From contig CALYAH010000089.1 in assembly GCA_944393455.1 (NCBI GenBank), positions 1-5,125 of the forward strand: a DNA stretch of 5,125 nucleotides, in the 5' to 3' direction. A model generated the notes under the pieces. It was not told the origin of the DNA. It saw only the letters and a program-made list of their open reading frames with translations, and made no database searches. This document shows positions 1 to 5,125 of the stretch, one piece after another. Source of the stretch: an uncultured Clostridia bacterium. GTDB taxonomy: Bacteria; Bacillota; Clostridia; TANB77; CAG-508. Both the position numbers and the translations under genes were made by a program. How positions within the stretch are numbered: the first letter of the stretch is position 1; every line of letters starts with the position of its first letter.

Positions 1-1744
1 TTAGCAGATAGATTAATTGAAATGACAGGAGTATTGTCAAAAAGAGAAATGGAAAGTCAAGTTTTGGACAATATGGAAATAGAAAAAGAGAGAGGAATTA
101 CTATTAAATCTCAAGCAGTAAGGATGATTTATAAAGCAAAAGATGGAGAAGAATATATTCTAAATTTAATTGATACACCGGGACATGTAGATTTTAATTA
201 TGAAGTCTCAAGAAGTTTAGCAGCTTGTGATGGAGCAATTTTGGTAGTAGACTCAAGTCAAGGAGTAGAAGCACAGACATTAGCTAATGTTTATTTAGCA
301 ATTGATAACAACTTAGAAATATTACCAGTTCTAAATAAAATAGATTTACCAACTGCAAGAGTTGACGAAGTAAAACATGAAATAGAAGAAATTATAGGAA
401 TCCCAGCAGAAGATGCACCATGTATTTCAGCAAAATCAGGATTAAATGTAGAAGAAGTGTTAGAAAGAATTGTAACAGATTTGCCAGCTCCTCAAGGAGA
501 TGAAAATGCAAAAACAAAATGTCTAATTTTTGATTCTTATTATGATAATTACAAAGGAGCTTTAGCGTATGTAAGAGTTATGGAAGGAACTGTGAAAGTT
601 GGAGATGAAATCAAACTAATGGCAACCAACAAAGTATTTACGGTTAGCGAAGTAGGATATTTTGTTCCCGGATCTTATATGCCGACCCAAGAAATAAAAG
701 CAGGGGAAGTTGGTTACATTGCAGCTAGCATAAAAACACTATCAGATATTCACGTTGGAGATACTATTACAAGAAAAGATGACCCAGCAGAAGAACCTTT
801 AAAAGGATATAAAAAAGTAACACCAATGGTATATTGTGGACTTTATCCAATAGATGGAAGTCAATATGAAGATTTAAAAGAAGCATTGGAAAAACTAAAA
901 CTAAATGATGCGGCATTAGAGTATGAAGCAGAAGCTTCGGTGGCTTTAGGTTTTGGATTTAGATGCCGGATTTTTAGGATTATTACATTTAGAGATTATA
1001 GAAGAAAGGTTAGACAGAGAATTTGACCTAGGGTTAATAACAACTGCACCATCTGTTATTTATAAAGTTTATAAAACAGATGGAGAGATTTTAGAACTAT
1101 ATAATCCAGAAGATTTGCCAAAACAACAAGAAATTTCTTATATAGAAGAACCAATAGTCACAGCAAATATACTAACACCAAAAGAATATGTAGGAAATGT
1201 TATGGAACTATGTCAAAGAAGACGTGGCGTATACATAGATATGAAATATTTAGACGAAAATAGGGTAACATTAGTTTATGAAATGCCATTAAATGAAATT
1301 ATATATGATTTCTTTGACAATCTGAAATCAAAAACAAAGGGATATGCATCATTAGACTATGAATTTAAAGAATATAAAAAATCAAATTTAGTTAAATTAG
1401 ATATTCATATTAATGGAGAACCAGTGGATGCATTAAGCTTCATTGTACATAAAGATAGAGCATATGAGCGTGGAAAGAAAATGGTAGAAAAACTAAAAAC
1501 AGTAATACCAAGAAAGTTATTTAAAATACCAATTCAAGCAGCAATTGGTGGACAAATTATAGCTAGAGAAACTATATCTGCAATGAGAAAAGACGTTTTG
1601 GCAAAGTGTTATGGTGGAGACATTACAAGAAAGAAAAAATTGTTAGAAAAACAAAAACGAGGAAAGAAGAAAATGCGTGAAATTGGTAATGTGGAAATAC
1701 CACAAGAAGCGTTTTTGAGTGTATTAAAATTAGATGACGAATGA
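1..1744 (+). CDS. lepA: Elongation factor 4 (LepA GTPase), 5'-partial and interrupted by a 1-base frameshift
   Basis: LepA/EF4 is a ribosome-binding translational GTPase related to EF-G, credited with back-translocation and a role in ribosome biogenesis. The window opens in frame inside the G domain, just after the P-loop (first residues LADRLIEMTGVLSKREMESQ), so about 20 codons including the start lie upstream. Visible GTPase motifs are RGITIKSQ (switch I, 91-114), DTPGH (G3, 172-186), NKID (G4, 334-345) and SAKSG (G5, 427-441). Domain II follows, then the domain III motif TPMVYCGLYPID (from 820). At 966/967 an extra C shifts the frame: SVALGFGFRC is in frame 1, and GFLGLLHLEIIEERLDREF continues in frame 2 from 968. 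The EF-G-like domain IV region with CQRRRG (1211-1228) and the LepA-specific C-terminal domain (from ~1382, with IGGQIIARETISAMRKDV) are intact to the TGA at 1742-1744. With the C removed the window encodes 580 residues, about 600 in total, the normal length. Read literally, the frame-1 product stops at 1026 and the rest is orphaned. No other lesion is seen, so this is either a sequencing error or a very recent mutation. Identity is essentially certain. Confidence 0.95.
966..967 (+). other. Frameshift point in lepA (extra C)
   Basis: The sequence reads AGA TGC CGG ATT in the upstream frame. Family conservation requires Arg-Cys-Gly-Phe-Leu-Gly-Leu-Leu, which is restored by deleting one of the two Cs. 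The upstream frame then runs 20 off-frame codons to a TGA at 1024-1026. The downstream frame has no credible start of its own: the nearest is a TTG at 953 with no well-placed ribosome binding site. The inserted base creates CGG, an Arg codon expected to be rare in so AT-rich a genome. Confidence 0.88.
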
Positions 1745-1883
1745 TGTTTTTGGGACGGAGAGATGTTTTTTGGTGTTTTTTGGGACGGAGTAAAAAAACA
1801 TCTTGTTCTAAATACAAAGTCGTAAAGAAGAAAAAAGGTAAAGAGAGATGTTTTTTTACTCCGTCCCAAAAAACATTTCTCCC
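1745..1883. repeat. Palindromic repeat element (REPIN/MITE-like) with GGGACGGAG cores
   Basis: The lepA-rlmB spacer is almost filled by one structured element that begins at the lepA stop codon. The core GGGACGGAG occurs at 1752-1760 and 1782-1790 on the + strand and inverted at 1859-1867. Positions 1774-1803 and 1846-1875 are perfect 30-bp inverted complements around a 42-nt loop (1804-1845). Pairing extends outward from 1757 to 1882 if a 10-bp tandem duplication in the left arm (1764-1773 repeated as 1774-1783) is bulged out. Two inverted copies of a short GGGAC-type palindromic core are the architecture of REP doublets (REPINs), which in many bacteria are mobilised by RAYT tyrosine transposases. 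No transposase is in the window, so the class is inferred. In RNA it would be a very stable hairpin that could attenuate lepA-rlmB readthrough or stabilise a 3' end. It lacks a clean U-tract right after the stem, so I do not call it a standard terminator. Confidence 0.75.
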
Positions 1884-1899
1884 TTCAAAAAAAGATTAA

Positions 1900-1906
1900 A
1901 AGGAGA
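1900..1906 (+). promoter_or_regulatory. Ribosome binding site of the rlmB-like gene
   Basis: AAGGAGA lies just after the palindromic element, with 7 bases between AGGAG (ends 1905) and the ATG at 1913. This supports the start at 1913 and therefore the long basic N-terminal tail of the product. The next in-frame ATG (codon 9, 1937) has no comparable site. Confidence 0.8.
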
Positions 1907-1912
1907 AGTTGA

Positions 1913-2725
1913 ATGAAAAATGACAACAAAAAGAAAATGAGAAATAGAAAACAAGATGATAGAAAGAGAGAAAAACAAGAAGAAAGAAATTTTAAAGATC
2001 AAGTAGAAGGTAGAAATTCAGTTTTAGAATTATTAGAAAGTAAAAAAGATATTAATAAGATATTTATTACAAAAGGTGAAAGACATGGTTCTATAAACAA
2101 AATAATAGCAATAGCAAAAGAAAGAAAAGTTATTATTGTAGAAAAAGATAAAAGAAAAATGGAAGAAATGGCGCAAACTCAAAACTATCAAGGAGTTATT
2201 GCTATTGTTCCACCATTTGAATATTGTGAAATAGAAGACATATTAGAAGAAGCTAAAAATAAAAACGAAGAACCTTTTATTTTAATTTTAGATGGAATAG
2301 AGGATCCACATAATTTAGGTTCTATTATAAGAACGGCAGAAACAGCAGGAGTTCATGGTATTATTATACCAAAAAGAAGAGCTGCGGCAGTAAATAGTAC
2401 TGTTAATAAAGTATCAGCTGGAGCGGTAGAATATATGAAGATAGCAAGAGTAACTAATATTTCAGAAGCCATAGGAAAGCTAAAAAAAGAAGGTCTTTGG
2501 ATTTGTGGTACAGATATTAATACAGACAAATATTATTATAATCAAGACTTGACAGGAGCTTTAGGAATAGTAATTGGAAATGAAGGAAATGGAATTAGTG
2601 ATAAAGTTAGAAAAAATTGTGACTTTTTAGTTAAAATTCCAATGAAAGGAAAAGTGACTTCTTTAAATGCTGCTGTATCCACAGGAATTATAGTTTATGA
2701 ATCAGTAAAACAAAGATTAAAATAG
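1913..2725 (+). CDS. rlmB: TrmH/SPOUT-family 23S rRNA 2'-O-ribose methyltransferase, RlmB-like
   Basis: The 270-residue product transfers a methyl group from S-adenosylmethionine to a ribose 2'-OH in rRNA. In E. coli the RlmB target is G2251 in the peptidyl-transferase P loop. Layout: a highly basic tail (~1-28), the L30e-like substrate-binding domain starting at VEGRNSVLELL (31-41), a linker, then the SPOUT catalytic domain from ~120. All three family motifs are intact: LDGIEDPHNLGSIIRTAE (126-143, with N134 and catalytic-type R140), IGNEGNGIS (221-229) and IPMKGKVTSLNAAVSTGI (242-259). These form the trefoil-knot SAM site of an expected homodimer. Typical RlmB proteins are about 245 residues, and the excess is the N-terminal tail. 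The RBS AAGGAGA sits 7 bases before the ATG. The gene lies downstream of lepA across the palindromic element, and 45 bases before the next gene, so it probably shares a transcript with that gene. The family assignment is certain; the exact nucleotide modified is inferred. Confidence 0.93.
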   Translation: MKNDNKKKMRNRKQDDRKREKQEERNFKDQVEGRNSVLELLESKKDINKIFITKGERHGSINKIIAIAKERKVIIVEKDKRKMEEMAQTQNYQGVIAIVPPFEYCEIEDILEEAKNKNEEPFILILDGIEDPHNLGSIIRTAETAGVHGIIIPKRRAAAVNSTVNKVSAGAVEYMKIARVTNISEAIGKLKKEGLWICGTDINTDKYYYNQDLTGALGIVIGNEGNGISDKVRKNCDFLVKIPMKGKVTSLNAAVSTGIIVYESVKQRLK

Positions 2726-2756
2726 AAAATGAAAATAATATAAATGATATAAAAAT

Positions 2757-2762
2757 AGGAGG
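2757..2762 (+). promoter_or_regulatory. Ribosome binding site of the membrane-anchored protein
   Basis: A perfect AGGAGG ends 8 bases before the ATG at 2771. It fixes the start just before the lysine-rich N-terminus and membrane segment, and suggests efficient translation. No promoter is visible in the 45-base gap after the methyltransferase gene, which suggests cotranscription. Confidence 0.85.
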
Positions 2763-2770
2763 AATTAATT

Positions 2771-4570
2771 ATGATACCTAAAAAGAAAAGAATCACAATT
2801 ATGGTTATTGCAATTGTTGTGATAATGTTAATAATCATTATAGCTGGTTTATTACTATATTTAAAGACAGATATGTTTAAATCAAATAAGACTTTATTTG
2901 CTAAATATATAGGACAGAATATGGAAAATTTAAAAGCACTTGAAACAACATTACAAGAGGCTAATTACGAAGAGACATTTAAAAATAATAAATATACAGA
3001 GAATTCTGAAATAAAAATGAATTACACAGAAAATATAGGAACAACATCAGAAAATACAAATAATGACATCAATAAATTAAAATTGGTTGTGGAAGGACAA
3101 ACAGACAAAACTAATAAATATGATTATAAAAATATAAAATTACTAAATGATAATAATCAAGTTGCAAATGTAGAATATATACAAAATGATAATACATATG
3201 GACTTAAATTTTCAGATTTGTTTAAACAATATGTATTAGTAGAGAATAATAACTTGAAAAATTTACTAAATAAAATAGGATATACTGATGAGCAAGTAGC
3301 CAATATTCCAGATAGTATAGAAACAAGCATATTAGAAAATATAAGTTTTACTGAAGAAGAAATAGAAAATCTAAAAAATAAGTATTTAGATATTATTAAT
3401 CAAAATGTATCAAATGAAAAATTTAAGAAAGAAAAAAATCAAACTATTGTGATTAATCAAAAAAATATAATTGCTAATGCATATATACTTAGCTTATCAA
3501 AAGAAGAAATGAACAATATATATATAAAGATTCTAGAAAATTTGAAACAAGATGAGATTATTTTAGGAAAATTAGAAAAAATACAAAATTGTTTAAATGT
3601 TATAAATATTTTTAATAGTGAAAGTGCAATTAATATTAAAGAAGATTTTGTTGAAAAAGTAGAAAGTACGATTCAAGAAATAACTCAGACTAATATAGGA
3701 AACGATGAGTTTAATATTACAGTATATGAAAGTGATGGACAAACAGTAAGTACATCAATTAATGGAAAAGATTACGAAGTTTATTGTGATTTTTTATTTG
3801 ATGAAAGTGAAAATTTTATTGAAATTGGTGTAATAGAAAGTGGAGAAGAGAACAAAAAATATACGTTAAAATATAATCAAAATGAAATAAATTTAACTAT
3901 TAAAGATGGAAATGATGAAGAATTAACAAATATTACTTATACACAAACTACTAAAATAAATGATAGAAATTACACTAAAAATATAGTAGTGAAAAGAGAA
4001 GGCTTAGATAATCGAATTGAACTTACAATGACACAAAATTTAAACATAATAGATAATTTTAGTGAAGAAGTTGTGTTAGATAATCAAAATAGTATACAAT
4101 TAAATCAATTAGAAGAAAACAATTTAAAGCAGATTGTAAATAGAATTAGTGAAGGAATAAATGGAAAGATAGAATCTTTACAACAAGAAATTAATAAAGA
4201 AGAAATAAACAAGGTATTTGAAGTTATGGGGATTGTAAAAACACAAAATATTTTAGAAGGAACGGGAATATCTGAAGTAGAGAAAAATAGATTCAACTCA
4301 ATATTTGATATGTTAAAAGGAGAAAATCTAAATAGTGATCAAGTAATCCAAGCAATAGAATCTATAAAAGGTTATTTAAATAATATGGAAACGATTTCTA
4401 ATCAAGAACTAAAGTTAGAAATAAGTAGAAGTCAGAATAATGAAGAGCTAGCAGAAACTCTAAAGGCTTTTATTGAAAAAGACAAAAGTAGAAAATATAA
4501 TATTGGAATAGAATATGATGAAAATGGTTTAGTAAAATATCTTATTCTAACAATAGTTGAAGAAAGATAA
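2771..4570 (+). CDS. Membrane-anchored protein of unknown function, 599 residues
   Basis: I do not recognise a named family. The N-terminus has a basic cluster (KKKR, residues 4-7) followed by one strongly hydrophobic stretch from about I8 to L31. This is a signal-anchor predicted to leave residues ~32-599 outside the cytoplasm. There is no signal-peptidase site or lipobox cysteine, so it is probably a bitopic membrane protein and not a lipoprotein. The exposed part is polar, rich in Asn, Glu, Lys and Ile. It has no Trp and only two Cys (C274 and C339), which could pair if the region is exported. Charged, probably helical stretches (about 160-310 and 430-560) alternate with segments of alternating polar and hydrophobic residues that look like beta strands (about 90-150, 310-425 and the last 20). 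This recalls the sheet-plus-helix layout of LolA/LppX-like envelope lipid-binding proteins, but that is a guess from pattern only. No catalytic motif, cell-wall-binding repeat or LPXTG anchor is visible. The coding frame is uninterrupted and has a strong RBS, so it is a real gene. It follows the methyltransferase gene by 45 bases and is closed by a terminator at 4591-4625. Confidence 0.88.
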   Translation: MIPKKKRITIMVIAIVVIMLIIIIAGLLLYLKTDMFKSNKTLFAKYIGQNMENLKALETTLQEANYEETFKNNKYTENSEIKMNYTENIGTTSENTNNDINKLKLVVEGQTDKTNKYDYKNIKLLNDNNQVANVEYIQNDNTYGLKFSDLFKQYVLVENNNLKNLLNKIGYTDEQVANIPDSIETSILENISFTEEEIENLKNKYLDIINQNVSNEKFKKEKNQTIVINQKNIIANAYILSLSKEEMNNIYIKILENLKQDEIILGKLEKIQNCLNVINIFNSESAINIKEDFVEKVESTIQEITQTNIGNDEFNITVYESDGQTVSTSINGKDYEVYCDFLFDESENFIEIGVIESGEENKKYTLKYNQNEINLTIKDGNDEELTNITYTQTTKINDRNYTKNIVVKREGLDNRIELTMTQNLNIIDNFSEEVVLDNQNSIQLNQLEENNLKQIVNRISEGINGKIESLQQEINKEEINKVFEVMGIVKTQNILEGTGISEVEKNRFNSIFDMLKGENLNSDQVIQAIESIKGYLNNMETISNQELKLEISRSQNNEELAETLKAFIEKDKSRKYNIGIEYDENGLVKYLILTIVEER

Positions 4571-4590
4571 ATAGTTTTGGTATAAAAGAT

Positions 4591-4625
4591 AAAAAAGTAA
4601 GTGGGAATTAGCTACTTACTTTTTT
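4591..4625 (+). terminator. Rho-independent terminator after the membrane-protein gene
   Basis: A 12-bp perfect stem (4591-4602 with 4614-4625) is extended inward by a G-U and a G-C pair around a 7-nt loop. The right arm ends in a run of six Ts (4620-4625), matched by six As on the left, so it could act in both directions. It lies 20 bases after the stop codon. It separates the methyltransferase/membrane-protein transcript from the rRNA operon. Confidence 0.88.
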
Positions 4626-4720
4626 AAAAATTTTATAAAAAAATGGGGAAGAAACACAAGAAAAATAAAATAAAAAAATGACGAAAAAGCTTGAAAATCA
4701 ACGTTTTAGAAATAAGGAAA

Positions 4721-4760
4721 AAAATACCATAAAAAATTTTTAAAAAAAATTCAAAAAAGT
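4721..4760 (+). promoter_or_regulatory. A/T-rich UP-element-like tract upstream of the rRNA promoter
   Basis: The 40 bases before the -35 box are nearly all A and T, with phased A- and T-runs (for example AAAAAATTTTTAAAAAAAATT at 4732-4752 in part). Strong rRNA promoters typically carry such tracts as contact sites for the RNA polymerase alpha-subunit C-terminal domains. Background composition is also AT-rich, so the functional call is moderate. Confidence 0.55.
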
Positions 4761-4761
4761 G

Positions 4762-4790
4762 TTGACAAAGCATTAAAGTTAATGTATAAT
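4762..4790 (+). promoter_or_regulatory. rRNA operon promoter, perfect sigma-A consensus
   Basis: TTGACA at 4762-4767 and TATAAT at 4785-4790 are both exact consensus hexamers, separated by the optimal 17 bp. Predicted transcription starts about 4795-4798. An A/T-rich tract precedes it and 16S rRNA begins about 225 bases downstream. No second tandem promoter was recognised between the terminator and this one. Confidence 0.93.
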
Positions 4791-4797
4791 AAAAATC

Positions 4798-4816
4798 GTT
4801 CCGCACGAGCGGGAAC
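4798..4816 (+). other. Hairpin at the predicted 5' end of the rRNA transcript
   Basis: GTTCC (4798-4802) pairs with GGAAC (4812-4816). GC (4803-4804) pairs with GC (4809-4810) around an ACGA loop, leaving G4811 bulged. It is the only GC-rich patch in the leader and starts within about 0-3 nt of the predicted transcription start. A 5'-terminal stem could protect the nascent transcript or affect early elongation; this role is inferred. Confidence 0.6.
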
Positions 4817-4823
4817 ATAAAGT

Positions 4824-4840
4824 ACATTGAAAAGTAAACA
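4824..4840 (+). promoter_or_regulatory. boxA-like antitermination motif in the rRNA leader
   Basis: ACATTGAAAAGTAAACA resembles the (C)TTTGAAAACT-type boxA sequences found in Bacillota rRNA leaders and spacers, where NusB-NusE (S10) bind to prevent premature termination. It sits about 30 nt after the predicted transcription start, right after the first hairpin, a usual place for boxA. The match is by resemblance only. Confidence 0.5.
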
Positions 4841-4850
4841 ATAAAATCCT

Positions 4851-4901
4851 TTAGAGAATAAACCGAAGCGGTATAATTCTTTAACCGAAGAATTAGTACC
4901 G
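4851..4901 (+). other. Pair of mutually exclusive hairpins in the rRNA leader
   Basis: Form A: 4851-4859 pairs with 4876-4884 (9 bp, one G-U), enclosing a small ACCG/CGGT hairpin (4862-4865 with 4869-4872). Form B: 4869-4873 pairs with 4897-4901, and 4874-4881 pairs with 4888-4895. That makes 13 bp with one bulged G (4896) and the loop TAACCG. Both forms use bases 4869-4872 and 4876-4881, so they cannot coexist. Form B looks more stable. A T-run (4913-4918) follows only after 11 bases, so form B is not a standard terminator. Structure is seen in the sequence; function is unknown. Confidence 0.55.
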
Positions 4902-4939
4902 AAAAAGTAAAATTTTTTAAAAGTTTTTTTAGAAAAAAG

Positions 4940-5006
4940 TAAGAAGCATTTAAAGAGCTTGATTAAAACTTTAAGTTTGATTTATATAACTTCTTAATAA
5001 AAGAAG
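4940..5006 (+). other. Alternative short stems just before 16S rRNA
   Basis: CTTCTTA (4990-4996) can pair back with TAAGAAG (4940-4946). Alternatively CTTCTT (4990-4995) can pair forward with AAGAAG (5001-5006) across a 5-nt loop. These may belong to the pre-16S processing region. They are short and AT-rich, so chance pairing is possible. Confidence 0.35.
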
Positions 5007-5021
5007 AAATATAGATACCAA

Positions 5022-5125
5022 AAACATGAGAGTTTGATCCTGGCTCAGGATAAACGCTGGCGGCGCACATAAGACATGCAAGTCGAACGGACTTAACCAT
5101 TAGTTTACTATTGGAGCGGTTAGTG
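5022..5125 (+). rRNA. 16S ribosomal RNA, 5' end (partial)
   Basis: The conserved 16S start AGAGTTTGATCCTGGCTCAG is at 5029-5048. Aligning it with E. coli position 8 puts the mature 5' end near 5022. Helix 1 is visible: GAGTT (5030-5034) pairs with GGCTC (5042-5046). AACGCTGGCGGCG and ACATGCAAGTCGAACGG follow, then the start of variable region V1 at the window edge. The operon's remaining genes lie beyond 5125. GGATAAACGC and GCACATAAGAC are departures from the common GGACGAACGC and GCCTAATAC forms and fit a divergent clostridial lineage. The exact 5' end is inferred by homology. Confidence 0.97.

Larger units (their letters stand above)
4626..5021 (+). other. Gene-free control and leader region of the rRNA operon
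   Basis: These 396 bases contain no credible protein gene. The first ~135 are extremely A/T-rich and lead into the promoter. The remainder is the transcribed leader of about 225 nt, which carries several hairpins and a boxA-like motif (listed separately). A string of short lysine-rich reading frames at 4643-4743 is explained by A-richness. Sequences that pair with the 16S trailer for RNase III processing cannot be checked, because the trailer is outside the window. Confidence 0.8.

Noticed and set aside
953..1744. Independent gene for the C-terminal half of LepA starting at TTG 953
   Set aside because: The product begins with off-frame residues and then continues LepA mid-domain. There is no ribosome binding site; it is better explained as the 3' part of the frameshifted gene.
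1609..1869. Reading frames on the - strand across the end of lepA and the palindrome (also 1623-1817)
   Set aside because: They are antisense to the conserved LepA C-terminus and the repeat. Their Phe/Ser/Leu-rich translations are the complement of A/G-rich coding sequence, and no ribosome binding site or family motif is seen.
1745..1883. CRISPR array or insertion-sequence remnant in the lepA-rlmB spacer
   Set aside because: There are only three core copies, one of them inverted, with no regular spacers, so it is not CRISPR. No transposase fragment is encoded, so it is treated as a non-autonomous palindromic repeat.
4105..4296. 63-codon reading frame on the - strand inside the membrane-protein gene
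   Set aside because: It is antisense to an intact gene with a strong RBS and has Phe/Ser/Ile-rich shadow composition.
4691..4719. Possible second (P1) rRNA promoter with TTGAAA at 4691-4696
   Set aside because: At 16-18 bp spacing the sequence is A/G-rich with no TATAAT-like hexamer.
4643..4743. Two tiny lysine-rich reading frames joined by an ATGA overlap (4643-4681 and 4678-4743)
   Set aside because: The ATGA overlap looks like translational coupling, but there is no ribosome binding site before the first. The peptides (12 and 21 residues) only reflect A-rich DNA between the terminator and the promoter.
4633..4827. 64-codon - strand reading frame over the rRNA promoter region
   Set aside because: The apparently hydrophobic, Phe-rich product comes from the complement of A-runs. 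It overlaps the UP tract, promoter and transcript start, and has no homology I can recognise.
4869..4918. Intrinsic terminator formed by leader hairpin form B and the following T-run
   Set aside because: The T-run begins 11 bases after the stem with an A-rich gap between, so it lacks the adjacent U-tract needed for standard termination. It would also sit inside an rRNA leader, where termination would silence the operon.

Overview
The window is AT-rich DNA from a low-GC bacterium, most likely a member of the Bacillota (Clostridia-like). Evidence for this is strong AGGAG-type ribosome binding sites, A-ending codons throughout, textbook sigma-A promoter hexamers, and a 16S rRNA 5' end of Gram-positive type (AGAGTTTGATCCTGGCTCAG, then GGATAAACGCTGGCGGCGC). 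The 16S variant suggests an uncultured, gut-type clostridial lineage, but 104 bases of 16S cannot fix the genus.

Layout, all on the + strand. (1) 1-1744: lepA (elongation factor 4). Its first ~20 codons lie upstream of the window, and one extra C at 966/967 breaks the frame. (2) 1745-1883: a compact palindromic element built from three copies of a GGGACGGAG core, two direct and one inverted. It can fold into a long hairpin with a 30-bp perfect stem and looks like a REP/REPIN-type or MITE-type non-autonomous repeat. (3) 1913-2725: a TrmH/SPOUT-family rRNA 2'-O-methyltransferase, RlmB-like, with an unusual basic N-terminal tail. (4) 2771-4570: a 599-residue protein of unknown function with one N-terminal membrane anchor and a large, Asn-rich, probably extracytoplasmic region. 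It probably shares a transcript with the methyltransferase (45-bp gap, strong RBS). (5) 4591-4625: an intrinsic terminator closing that unit. (6) 4626-5021: 396 bases with no credible gene, which form the control and leader region of a ribosomal RNA operon. It holds an A/T-rich UP-like tract, a perfect-consensus promoter (TTGACA, 17 bp, TATAAT), a hairpin at the predicted transcript start, a boxA-like motif and a pair of mutually exclusive leader hairpins. (7) ~5022-5125: the 5' end of 16S rRNA, running off the window.

The theme is ribosome production and function: a ribosome-associated GTPase, an rRNA methyltransferase, then an rRNA operon. The membrane-anchored protein does not fit that theme and is the least understood gene. 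I do not see a clearly new multi-gene system. The most noteworthy items are the palindromic element, the lepA frameshift, the uncharacterised envelope protein and the possible conformational switch in the rRNA leader.
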